Source: Siphonodentalium dalli
Taxonomy: Eukaryota; Mollusca; Scaphopoda; Gadilida; Siphonodentaliidae
Length of the DNA stretch: 64,000 nucleotides
NCBI GenBank assembly: GCA_032622095.1
Contig: CP136067.1
Location: 48,709,899-48,773,898 of the forward strand
Direction: 5' to 3'
In this document: positions 36,468 through 48,088 of the stretch, in pieces
How positions within the stretch are numbered: the first letter of the stretch is position 1
Layout of the letters: each line of letters starts with the position of its first letter
The notes under the pieces: model-generated
What the model saw: only the letters and a program-made list of their open reading frames with translations
The model's database searches: none
What the model was told of the DNA's origin: nothing
Program-made: the position numbers and the translations under genes

Positions 36468-36961
36468 GCTGAGATAGTGATTTGGGGGGCTAACCCCGGG
36501 ATGGTCGAATAGACCGAGTGGTCTACTCCTTCACCCCTCATTTTTAGAGCTTTATTTGTAATGATCATAAAAAAAGGAAAAAAAAGATAGCAATTTTAAC
36601 CCTTTTTTTTGGTCTTCAATTTCTTTTTCTTCCTGGGTATGGTGGTTTTTTAGAGAGGTTGATGTTGATATCTTTATTGCTCTTTGATGTTCGAACGATG
36701 AGTTCTCCAGGCGATGGGTGATGCTGGTCAGGCCCTTGATAGATCTGGCGATCCCTCAGCAGGAAGAATTCATAGTTAGTGAGCTGGTATTTCTTTCCTG
36801 CTGAGTGGTGTAAATTGATCGCTGTCCTGATTCTCATATGTTCGTCATATAGTAGTTGCTGCTCTGCTCTGCTATGCGACGCCGGAACCTCTTCGTAATT
36901 CGGCGTCGCAGGGGCGGAGGTGGTACTTTCCGCCCCTGGTGGAGTCTGGCTTGTTGGAGTA
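36468..36961 (-). other. Foreign segment replacing the active-site half of exon 6, copy E
   Basis: This sequence is unrelated to other CDC25 copies. It joins block P text at 'aactgacaagt' and exon 6 at 'gcccaaaa'. The left end has GC-rich inverted repeats (AGACC-GAGT-GGTCT) and the phrase 'gtgatttggggggctaa'. On the minus strand a frame open for about 114 codons runs from the exon 6 border to a stop at 36616. It has a Pro/Thr/Ser-rich start and a basic end (KKPPYPGRKRN). I do not recognise the protein; a transposon fragment is likely. Confidence 0.5.
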
Positions 36962-39900
36962 GCCCAAAAACCTCTTCTCGATCATCGCCTGTGTGTGGAG
37001 ATTCTCAGCATCCTGTAAATAAGAAGTTACTTGTGACTTAGATACAGACCCTAAGACAATACAAACACTACTCAATTCAACTGCAAAATCGGCCGATAGG
37101 AAAACTGATCATTATTATAACAAAAATATAATTTTGTTCTGGTATTGACGATTGTTAACAATGGGTGGCTGCATTTAGATTCTTGACACACACCACCATT
37201 AAGAGTGATACAATAAATCTGAATTGATGGTCTGAGCGTGTTACCAATTTAATTATTGGACTCATTATCAGGAAAAAAACAAACAAAAGAAATAAAACTA
37301 TACGGATATACATGTACAAATGTGTAATACATGGATATGTAATTTCAACATATATATTGATATTTGTTACGTAATAAAATAATGTTGTCAATCAAAATAA
37401 TGCCAATAAAATAATTTAACTTGACATGATCCTCATTATTTTACAAAAGAAATAAATCGATTGCTGTGTTATATTGGCAAATATTAGAGCAGAGGTCATG
37501 TCGGTGACGCACACGTACCTGGCTATGTCCACCTTCGTACTCATATGGGTATCGACAGTCTACGACCACAAACTCGTCGATGCTGTTGCTGAATCGGCCT
37601 GACATCAAATCTTCCAACTGTAAACAAAAATTATGAATTTCACTATCTATATTTTAAAACTGGAACAAGTCTACGATGAAACTACGGCACTTGGATATTT
37701 TAGTATATTTGGTTTACTCATCCTATAAGAACACTGGACGTCTAGTGAAGAATTTCGAGACATGACTGTATACACCATTTATCACACATCTTTCCTAACT
37801 ACTTTATTATCTTATCCCTTCTATCACACCTCACTCTTACTCATCCCTGCACTCGCTTAACTATTCCAACATTTACGAGAGAACAGAGAACTATATTTGA
37901 ATTTCCGCCTTTACATTGTAGCTGGCTGTATTGAAACTTGAGGTAACATTTACATAGCATTTTTTTTTTATAAAAGCCATAGGCTTGTTATCCCGTCATA
38001 CTTTGAACAGTTTACTTTTCTATCAGTTTGAATTTCAGATATAGAAGGAAGTCCAGATAGTTGGGCACAAAAGCAACATGGAAACATTCTTATTACATGT
38101 ATGTCACAATCCAATACATGCATGTCTCGATTATCGAATAGATACATTAGTACGTTGAAATCACTCACTGTTTGTGGGGAGATGTACTTGAGGTCCTTGT
38201 GTCGACCTGAGATGACGCGGAGGGTGTAGCTCGAGGTCCCGTCACCGATCAGATCAACGTTGGAGGTCATGGAGTTGAGAGCTTCTTTAATTCTCATGTC
38301 GTCTTTGTCTGATTTCTCTAACAGTTGGCGTTTGGCTGGTGGTTCGATGGCATCACATTTCTCGGTGATCTGGCGTTTCAGACAGTTGTCGGAGGATTTT
38401 GAACGTCCGAAAAGACATCGAACTGGTCTACGACGGATGGACAACTGGAAGCGAAATATTTAGAACAGTGATACATGTATCAAAATATCATATAATTATT
38501 TGCTTAGCTGTTTGTATTTAAATACTTAAATTATAAGCGTAAACTTTGATGCCACACATATACTATAGAAATATGGCTTCTTGTCTTAGGGTGGATACAC
38601 ACATGCATGTAACCTCTGTAATTATCGTGTGTTTGGCGTTTTACACGGATAATACAGACAATGTAACATGTGTCCACTGACAACCCAATCATTGCGGACG
38701 TGTTGACCGCACTGAGTTCTAGTTCCAATTAAGGAATGTAGAGAAGCCGCTATCTTGGACCGAGTCGCCAGGCCACTTAAAATACTTGTTCGTGGTATAA
38801 CCCAGATGGTGGACGTTCTATTTAAATAATTATTAGTCCTCTCTTGATATTTATAGCAGTGGTGGATCCGGATTTCCCCGACGCAGGGGCTATATATATA
38901 TGATCCCGAAAGCTACCAGGCGGGGGTGGCTAACTCTGAGCTATTTAAGTAAAACATTATATTGTACCTTCTTGCGCAGATTATTCCGACCGATATACAA
39001 CTAAGTCCCTTAGCGATTTGAAGCTTTCAGGACCCCATGCCAAACAAGCATCATGGTCGAACATATTCTATATGAAGCCTGTATATGCCAGACGTGTCGC
39101 TTCTGGTGTTCGTGCATTAATAAAATGTCACACAGAGTTGACTAATTTCCGCATCCGTAAGAGAAGACGTGTTTTGGACTGGCCTTAAATGTCCTGATAG
39201 CAGACAGTTTGACTTCGCTTATCACTACTCACTTGTCTGGCATGTTAACAATGAACGCTCGCAGATATTTAATGTTGTCAATTATTGGTGTGGCCATGTA
39301 AAATACATGTATTTTACACACAGACATTATATGCATACTGTGTGTATCCACCCTTAGGCTGCTGAAATGCTTTCCTAAATTGCTGGATAAACTGTATTCG
39401 TGTATAGGTTTCTTGGTGTTAATTGTCCGGCCATAATTTTAGCCGGTCCTATATGGTTTTTGTCAAATCTTATTAACCTATTAATGTGGCGTTCATTGTT
39501 TTCTTAATTTTAGAAATAATAATATAACGTACCTCAGACTTAGTAGGTGTTTCTGATGGGAGAAACGAACTGAAGCTACCCTCATGTTCGCTGATGTGTG
39601 CAGTAGTTGGTGTCTGGAAAACAAATTATATTCATTAATTTGGATATAATTAGACATATCAATTAAAATTTATGTCAAGGAACTCAATTACTATTTCCTG
39701 TGTGGAACATTCTGTGCCTCTTATATTATACATTATAGCATAGACTATTGAAAGAAAATAATCGAAAATATGCGAATAAAATACATAACATAATGTGAGC
39801 ATGTAGGTGTCATAATACATACGTTCGTGTTCATTACTGTGGTTGCGTTCGAATCTTCGCATAAAACGAACTGACGAACTAACTAGTGATCTATTACTTA

Positions 39901-40105
39901 ATACTGTTCTTAAATAAGCACAATGTTTAAACTGAAATTGTTTCTCTAAATTACGGATAATAGGTCCTTATAAATCACGTTTGTGCGAGTTGGCAATTTC
40001 TCCTGCTCTAATCCTGCTTACCTCTACGTCTATACCGCTATCTCTGGACGACTCGTCGACGTGAAGCTTGAAGTCACAAGGGCTCAACAGCTGGATGATA
40101 TCCAT
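36962..40105 (-). pseudogene. cdc25: CDC25 copy E, active site lost
   Basis: Exons are 40022-40138 (ATG at 40105), 39533-39613, 38169-38444, 37519-37617 and a 51-nt remnant of exon 6 at 36962-37012. Exons 2-5 are open and well spliced, but exon 6 stops after KRFLG and runs into foreign [11 protein letters not shown] and exons 7-8 are gone. Read through, the frame ends at 36872 after 29 unrelated residues, about 226 in all. Exon 5 ends GGHSQ instead of GGHIQ. It cannot be a phosphatase. A transcript could still encode the N-terminal region, so regulatory or decoy roles cannot be excluded, but decay is the simplest view. Confidence 0.82.
38586..39356. mobile_element. Harbinger-like MITE in intron 3 of copy E
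   Basis: A 765-bp noncoding element (38589-39353) lies between TTA duplications. Its ends are inverted repeats beginning GGGTGGATACACAC, with further pairing through atgcatgtaa. A 22-bp palindrome centred on acatgt is at 39297-39318. A 3-bp TTA duplication and GGG ends fit PIF/Harbinger; the superfamily call is inference. It is absent from intron 3 of A, B and C. Confidence 0.68.
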
Positions 40106-40666
40106 GGTATCGTCTATGTCGAAAGTGATGTTAGCAATCTGAAAGAAAAATGGTTTCAATTAATTATTATGGCAAAAGAGGACGTATTGACGTCAACTCG
40201 GATATCAACCTACAATCAACTACACTCTCGATAAATATAGGCCATATATTAATAATATAATAAATTTATACTGTGGGAATTTGATCTATTCTGGTAATAT
40301 TCTCCGATACGTTAATTTATTTGAAATATTTAATAACACGCGGAAATATTCAGGCAACTAAAAATATATTGGGCAATAAATTGTTGCCGCTAAATTCCAC
40401 CACCTCGCTAAAGAATGTCAGACAATGAGCACATGCTACATGCCACTGATAAGATATATTTGATCCAGTTTACGCGGTGGCGATGTGAATGATAAATATA
40501 AGGGAATACATTATAACTTAAAATATGTGTATCGACATAGAGGTGTATTCCAGTTCGAAATTTTAAATAATAGCATTAGGGCTCTACAAGTACCAGTTTT
40601 GAAACATTTGAAATGGATTGAGGTACACGGTAAAACTAATAACCACGCGATGACGACGATACTCAC

Positions 40667-40723
40667 AATGGATTCAAGGCGAGAAGAGCGAATGAATAAA
40701 AAGTTCAAACTTTACTGCTTATA
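40667..40723 (-). promoter_or_regulatory. Promoter and leader exon 1 of copy E
   Basis: TATAAG at 40718-40723, inferred start near 40693, donor at 40667; carries the TTTGAA variant. Confidence 0.45.
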
Positions 40724-43700
40724 AAGTAAGGGACATAATGTTGTTTATTTTGAAAATACGTGAGAAACGATTCGCGATGTTGTATGATAACAAATTGTAA
40801 CACATCGGGATCGCGTGGCAGAATGTTGCTCACGAATACGGTTGCCTATCACAACTCGGGGCGTTAAAATTACACAGATAGTGGGAAGAGCAGCGTCGAT
40901 GCGCATGACAACGTGTTAGATTTCTTGTTCAGAAGTGTTTAGTCGCATGTTTGGAAGTGAGATAACAGTTTGTGAGTGAAATTCAGCCCAGGAACTGTCA
41001 ACTATATTGTTTACAACTCATCAACTATGTTAGCAATTTAGTCAGTCGGTGATTTGCTGAAGATGAATAACGATCAATGGGGGATCACGAACCTCACGAA
41101 GGCCCACAAAATATACTAACAGTGACACTGCGCTTTTTTTTGTTATCTGCTGAATAACATCGGGACCTAACTTTTCTAAATTCTATGAATTGAACAAATC
41201 TGTATCGGGCACATGTAGTCCGGACAATGCATGCACCAATGTTACCACCAATGTGATGAGAATTCAACAATTTTATGCGACCTACTAGCTTCAATATAAT
41301 ACTCTTTATTCCGGCCTCCACGTATTCCGGCTTCCACGATGAAGAGCAGTGAGGTTATTGAATTGTATGTTTTTCTATTCACAAATTCGTGGAGAGTGTA
41401 TATAAACAGCAAAACAACAATTGTAAAAGACAAATCCAAATGTAAAAGTCAGTTAGCACATATCAGCGCGGAACGGGTGTTGTAACATAAAAAAAAATAG
41501 GTACACATTATTAAGAGATCCGGTTTTGTGTATATGTAAACATAATTTTAAACATACCATATTGTAGATAGTTGAAAGTATTGAGTGTTTTTATATATGA
41601 ATATGCGTTTTCTACTGCAACAAAATGAAATTGAACTGACAAGTTAAGACGGGACACCATTTTATTAACTACGCGCACATATCACGTGAGCTTGGGCTTG
41701 GCTTACCATATTGTGCAAGTGATTGAATTTCAACCGACAAAGAGTCACTTCGTAATATGTCCCTAGCCCATAAGCGCGACTGGCGGTGTTTTCTCGCCTG
41801 ATAGTGTGAAAGTCTGACCCCTTTATTAATCACCGGAACCAACTTATATGTTTCGTCGTTAACATTATGACTCCATGAAGAGCTTATCACTCCGAGGGGA
41901 GCTTTGCGAATATGACAAGATAGAAGAATTCGTTTCGTTTTTTTTTCAACTCAGGTTTTGCCCCCAAATTATCCTTAGTAATGCTCACTTCCATAACATT
42001 CCAGTGATGTTCGGAAGATCAATATACACTTATGTCGATAAATGCAACAATGCGGACTTCATATGCCAACGGATGACGTATACAGGCCATATGTAAGTCA
42101 TTGAGTTCTATAAATATATATAGGGGCACCATGAAACAATAAAGAGTGTTCATTGACAGTATATTCATGACATGTTTCTAAAGAGCATATTTCTACCTCT
42201 TGTGTGGAAACAGTTTCTAATGCTCATGTGAATTTATTTTTGGAGAAATATTTATGCAGTCTGTAAGACGACATTTCATCTGATTATATTGATCATACAT
42301 ATATACTACCACATTGCGTAACTATGTATAGGCGTAACCATATAAAGAGCGTTTTAGGTTCAATGTTTAACTGAGTTCAACCCTCCGCACAGCAGTGAGG
42401 CAAACGCGCTATATTTTTAACCACACCGGGAACATACATAACTGAACGCTCTTTATATTGTTACATACAGCCGACTAAGGGTATGTTACAAGAGCTAGAA
42501 AACTTCGCAATTGGTCTTATATTTATGTGGCGCGCGTTGGAGCTTATCACTCCGAGTGGAACTTTGCGAATATGACAAGTTTGAAGAATTCGTTTCGTTT
42601 TTTATTCAACTCAGATTTTCCCCCAAAATTATCCTTAGTAATGGTAACTTCTATAACATTCCATTGATGTTCGGAAGATCAATATACACGTAGATAAATA
42701 CAACAATGCGGCCTTCATATGTAAACAGATGACGTATACAGGCCCTATGTAAGTCAATGAGTTCTATAAATATATATAGAGGCACAATGAAACAATAAAG
42801 AGCGTTCATTGACAGTATATTCATGACATGTTTCTAAAGAGCATATTTCTAACTCTTGTGTGGAAACAGTTTCCAATTCTCATGTGAATTTGTTTTTGGA
42901 GATACATTTATACAGTCTGTATGACGACATTTCATCTGATTATATTGATCATACATATATACTACCACATTGCGTAACTATGTATATGCGTAACAATATA
43001 AAGAGCGTTTTAGTTTCACTATTTAACTGAGTTAAACCCTCCGCACAGCAGTGAGGCAAACGCTCTATATTTTTACCACATCAGCCAACAAAGATCCCTT
43101 TCCCATATGGCACCAGCCAATGCAGATGTGACAGTCGGCCTTTTCCGATTGGAGGGTGTAATAAGCCGGTCCTTTAAAGGACAGATAATTTTGGACAGAT
43201 GCTAAGTGAACAGTCAATATAGTTTAGTTATATGTGTTATTATATTACCACACACATTTGGAATTTATGAAGATGAATAACGATCACTGTGGGGATCACG
43301 AACCTCACGAAGGCCCACACAATATACTAACAGTGACACTGCGCTTTTTTTTGTTATCTGCTGAATAACATCGGGACCTAACTTTTCTAAATTCTATGAA
43401 TTGAACAAATCTGTATCGGGCACATGTAGTCCGGACAATGCATGCACCAATGGTACCACCAATGTGATGAGAATTCAACAATTTTATGCGACCTACTAGC
43501 TTCAATATAATACTCTTTATTCCGGCCTCCACGTATTCCGGCTTCCACGATTAAGAGCAGTGAGGTTATTGAATTGTATGTATTTCTATTCACAAATTCG
43601 TGGAGAGTGTATATAAACAGCAAAAAAACAATTGTAAAAGACAAATCCAAATGTAAAAGTCAGTTAGCACATATCAGCGCGGAACGGGTGTTGTAACATA

Positions 43701-43855
43701 AAAAAAAATAGGTACACATTATTAAGAGATCCGGTTTTGTGTATATGTAAACATAATTTTAAACATACCATATTGTAGATAGTTGAAAGTATTGAGTGTT
43801 TTTATATATGAATATGCGTTTTCTACTGCAACAAAATTAAATTGAACTGACAAGT
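40724..43855. repeat. E-F spacer
   Basis: This is the same as the D-E spacer at an offset of 7388-7392 with only scattered differences. No gene recognised. Confidence 0.6.
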
Positions 43856-44349
43856 GCTGAGATAGTGATTTGGGGGGCTAACCCCGGGATGGTCGAATAG
43901 ACCGAGTGGTCTACTCCTTCACCCCTCATTTTTAGAGCTTTATTTGTAATGATCATAAAAAAAGAAAAAAAAAGATAGCAATTTTAACCCTTTTTTTTGG
44001 TCTTCAATTTCTTTTTCTTCCTGGGTATGGTGGTTTTTTAGAGAGGTTGATGTTGATATCTTTATTGCTCTTTGTTGTTCGAACGATGAGTTCTCCAGGC
44101 GATGGGTGATGCTGGTCAGGCCCTTGATAGATCTGGCGATCCCTCAGCAGGAAGAATTCATAGTTAGTGAGCTGGTATTTCTTTCCTGCTGAGTGGTGTA
44201 AATTGATCGCTGTCCTGATTCTCATATGTTCGTCATATAGTAGTTGCTGCTCTGCTCTGCTATGCGACGCCGGAACCTCTTCGTAATTCGGCGTCGCAGG
44301 GGCGGAGGTGGTACTTTCCGCCCCTGGTGGAGTCTGGCTTGTTGGAGTA
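43856..44349 (-). other. Foreign segment replacing the active-site half of exon 6, copy F
   Basis: Same segment and same joints as in copy E, so it was copied with the 7.39-kb unit rather than inserted twice. Confidence 0.5.
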
Positions 44350-47300
44350 GCCCAAAAACCTCTTCTCGATCATCGCCTGTGTGTGGAGATTCTCAGCATC
44401 CTGTAAATAAGAAGTTACTTGTGACTTAGATACAGACCCTAAGACAATACAAACACTACTCAATTCAACTGCAAAATCGGCCGATAGGAAAACTGATCAT
44501 TATTATAACAAAAATATAATTTTGTTCTGGTATTGACGATTGTTAACAATGGGTGGCTGCATTTAGATTATTGACACACACCACCATTAAGAGTGATACA
44601 ATAAATCTGAATTGATGGTCTGAGCGTGTTACCAATTTAATTATTGGACTCATTATCAGGAAAAAAACAAACAAAAGAAATAAAACTATACGGATATACA
44701 TGTACAAATGTGTAATACATGGATATGTAATTTCAACATATATATTGATATTTGTTACGTAATAAAATAATGTTGTCAATCAAAATAATGCCAATAAAAT
44801 AATTTAACTTGACATGATCCTCATTATTTTACAAAAGAAATAAATCGATTGCTGTGTTATATTGGCAAATATTAGAGCAGAGGTCATGTCGGTGACGCAC
44901 ACGTACCTGGCTATGTCCACCTTCGTACTCATATGGGTATCGACAGTCTACGACCACAAACTCGTCGATGCTGTTGCTGAATCGGCCTGACATCAAATCT
45001 TCCAACTGTAAACAAAAATTATGAATTTCACTATCTATATTTTAAAACTGGAACAAGTCTACGATGAAACTACGGCACTTGGATATTTTAGTATATTTGG
45101 TTTACTCATCCTATAAGAACACTGGACGTCTAGTGAAGAATTTCGAGACATGACTGTATACACCATTTATCACACATCTTTCCTAACTACTTTATTATCT
45201 TATCCCTTCTATCACACCTCACTCTTACTCATCCCTGCACTCGCTTAACTATTCCAACATTTACGAGAGAACAGAGAACTATATTTGAATTTCCGCCTTT
45301 ACATTGTAGCTGGCTGTATTGAAACTTGAGGTAACATTTACATAGCATTTTTTTTTTATAAAAGCCATAGGCTTGTTATCCCGTCATACTTTGAACAGTT
45401 TACTTTTCTATCAGTTTGAATTTCAGATATAGAAGGAAGTCCAGATAGTTGGGCACAAAAGCAACATGGAAACATTCATATTACATGTATGTCACAATCC
45501 AATACATGCATGTCTCGATTATCGAATAGATACATTAGTACGTTGAAATCACTCACTGTTTGTGGGGAGATGTACTTGAGGTCCTTGTGTCGACCTGAGA
45601 TGACGCGGAGGGTGTAGCTCGAGGTCCCGTCACCGATCAGATCAACGTTGGAGGTCATGGAGTTGAGAGCTTCTTTAATTCTCATGTCGTCTTTGTCTGA
45701 TTTCTCTAACAGTTGGCGTTTGGCTGGTGGTTTGATGGCATCACATTTCTCGGTGATCTGGCGTTTCAGACAGTTGTCGGAGGATTTTGAACGTCCGAAA
45801 AGACATCGAACTGGTCTACGACGGATGGACAACTGGAAGCGAAATATTTAGAACAGTGATACATGTATCAAAATATCATATAATTATTTGCTTAGCTGTT
45901 TGTATTTAAATATTTAAATTATAAGCGTAAACTTTGATGCCACACATATACTATAGAAATATGGCTTCTTGTCTTAGGGTGGATACACACATGCATGTAA
46001 CCTCTGTAATTATCGTGTGTTTGGCGTTTTACACGGATAATACAGACAATGTAACATGTGTCCACTGACAACCCAATCATTGCGGACGTGTTGACCGCAC
46101 TGAGTTCTAGTTCCAATTAAGGAATGTAGAGAAGCCGCTATCTTGGACCGAGTCGCCAGGCCACTTAAAATACTTGTTCGTGGTATAACCCAGATGGTGG
46201 ACGTTCTATTTAAATAATTATTAGTCCTCTCTTGATATTTATAGCAGTGGTGGATCCGGATTTCCCCGACGCAGGGGCTATATATATATGATCCCGAAAG
46301 CTACCAGGCGGGGGTGGCTAACTCTGAGCTATTTAAGTAAAACATTATATTGTACCTTCTTGCGCAGATTATTCCGACCGATATACAACTAAGTCCCTTA
46401 GCGATTTGAAGCTTTCAGGACCCCATGCCAAACAAGCATCATGGTCGAACATATTCTATATGAAGCCTGTATATGCCAGACGTGTCGCTTCTGGTGTTCG
46501 TGCATTAATAAAATGTCACACAGAGTTGACTAATTTCCGCATCCGTAAGAGAAGACGTGTTTTGGACTGGCCTTAAATGTCCTGATAGCAGACAGTTTGA
46601 CTTCGCTTATCACTACTCACTTGTCTGGCATGTTAACAATGAACGCTCGCAGATGTTTAATGTTGTCAATTATTGGTGTGGCCATGTAAAATACATGTAT
46701 TTTACACACAGAAATTACATGCATACTGTGTGTATCCACCCTTAGGCTGCTGAAATGCTTTCCTAAATTGCTGGATAAACTGTATTCGTGTATAGGTTTC
46801 TTGGTGTTAATTGTCCGGCCATAATTTTAGCCGGTCCTATATGGTTTTTGTCAAATCTTATTAACCTATTAATGTGGCGTTCATTGTTTTCTTAATTTAA
46901 GAAATAATAATATAACGTACCTCAGACTTAGTAGGTGTTTCTGATGGGAGAAACGAACTGAAGCTGCCCTCATGTTCGCTGATGTGTGCAGTAGTTGGTG
47001 TCTGGAAAACAAATTATATTCATTGATGTGGATATAATTAGACATATCAATTAAAATTTATGTCAAGGAACTCAATTACTATTTCCTGTGTGGAACATTA
47101 TGTGCCTCTTATATTATACATTATAGCATAGACTATTGAAAGAAAATAATCGAAAATATGCGAATAAAATACATAACATAATGTGAGCATGTAGGTGTCA
47201 TAATACATACGTTCGTGTTCATTACTGTGGTTGCGTTCGAATCTTCGCATAAAACGAACTGACGAACTAACTAGTGATCTATTACTTAATACTGTTCTTA

Positions 47301-47470
47301 AATTGTTTCTCTAAATTACGGATAATAGGTCCTTATAAATCACGTTTGTACGAGTTGGCAATTTCTCCTGCTCTAATCCTGCTTACCTCTACGTCTATAC
47401 CGCTATCTCTGGACGACTCGTCGACGTGAAGCTTGAAGTCACAAGGGCTCAACAGCTGGATGATATCCAT
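44350..47470 (-). pseudogene. cdc25: CDC25 copy F, active site lost
   Basis: Exons are 47387-47503 (ATG at 47470), 46921-47001, 45557-45832, 44907-45005 and the exon 6 remnant 44350-44400. It is built like E, with the same GGHS change and the same break after KRFLG; the read-through frame ends at 44260. It differs from E by E-to-K in exon 4 (IKPPAKR) and a 23-bp deletion in intron 2 near 47301. Confidence 0.82.
45974..46744. mobile_element. Harbinger-like MITE in intron 3 of copy F
   Basis: Full-length copy (45977-46741) between TTA duplications, with the 22-bp palindrome at 46685-46706. Confidence 0.68.
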
Positions 47471-48031
47471 GGTATCGTCTATGTCGAAAGTGATGTTAGG
47501 AATCTGAAAGAAAAGTGGTTTCAATTAATTAATATGGCAAAAGAGGACGTATTGACGTCAACTCGGATATCAACCTACAATCAACTACACTCTCGATAAA
47601 TATAGGCCATATATTAATAATATAATAAATTTATACTGTGAGAATTTGATCTATTCTGGTAATATTCTCCGATACGTTCATTTATTTGAAATATTTAATA
47701 ACACGCGGAAATATTCAGGCAACTAAAAATATATTGGGCAATAAATTGTTGCCGCTAAATTCCACCACCTCGCTAAAGAATGTCAGACAATGAGCATATG
47801 CTACATGCCACTGATAAGATATATTTGATCCTGTTTACGCGGTGGCGATGTGAATGATAAATATAAGGGAATACATTATAACTTAAAATATGTGTATCGA
47901 CATAGAGGTGTATTCCAGTTCGAAATTTTAAATAATAGCATTAGGGCTCTACAAGTACCAGTTTTGAAACATTTGAAATGGATTGAGGTACACGGTAAAA
48001 CTAATAACCACGCGATGACGACGATACTCAC

Positions 48032-48088
48032 AATGGATTCAAGGCGAGAAGAGCGAATGAATAAAAAGTTCAAACTTTACTGCTTATA
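48032..48088 (-). promoter_or_regulatory. Promoter and leader exon 1 of copy F
   Basis: TATAAG at 48083-48088, inferred start near 48058, donor at 48032; TTTGAA variant present. Confidence 0.45.

Larger units (their letters stand above)
31525..38916. repeat. 7.39-kb tandem unit 1 (D to E)
   Basis: This unit starts at 'caggcgggggtggc' and runs through exons 3-1 of D, the D-E spacer and exons 6-4 of E to 'gctac'. Unit 2 (38917-46304) follows directly, offset 7392, with very high identity. A third unit begins at 46305 and diverges upstream of F. Confidence 0.85.
38917..46304. repeat. 7.39-kb tandem unit 2 (E to F)
   Basis: Direct repeat of 31525-38916, shorter by four bases. Confidence 0.85.

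Noticed and set aside
41094-41439. Minus-strand frames upstream of the CDC25 promoters (MEAGIKS.. and MDLSFTI..)
   Set aside because: Length and frame change between copies (runs of T and repeated 'ccggc' units) and nothing resembles a known domain. They are treated as part of block P.
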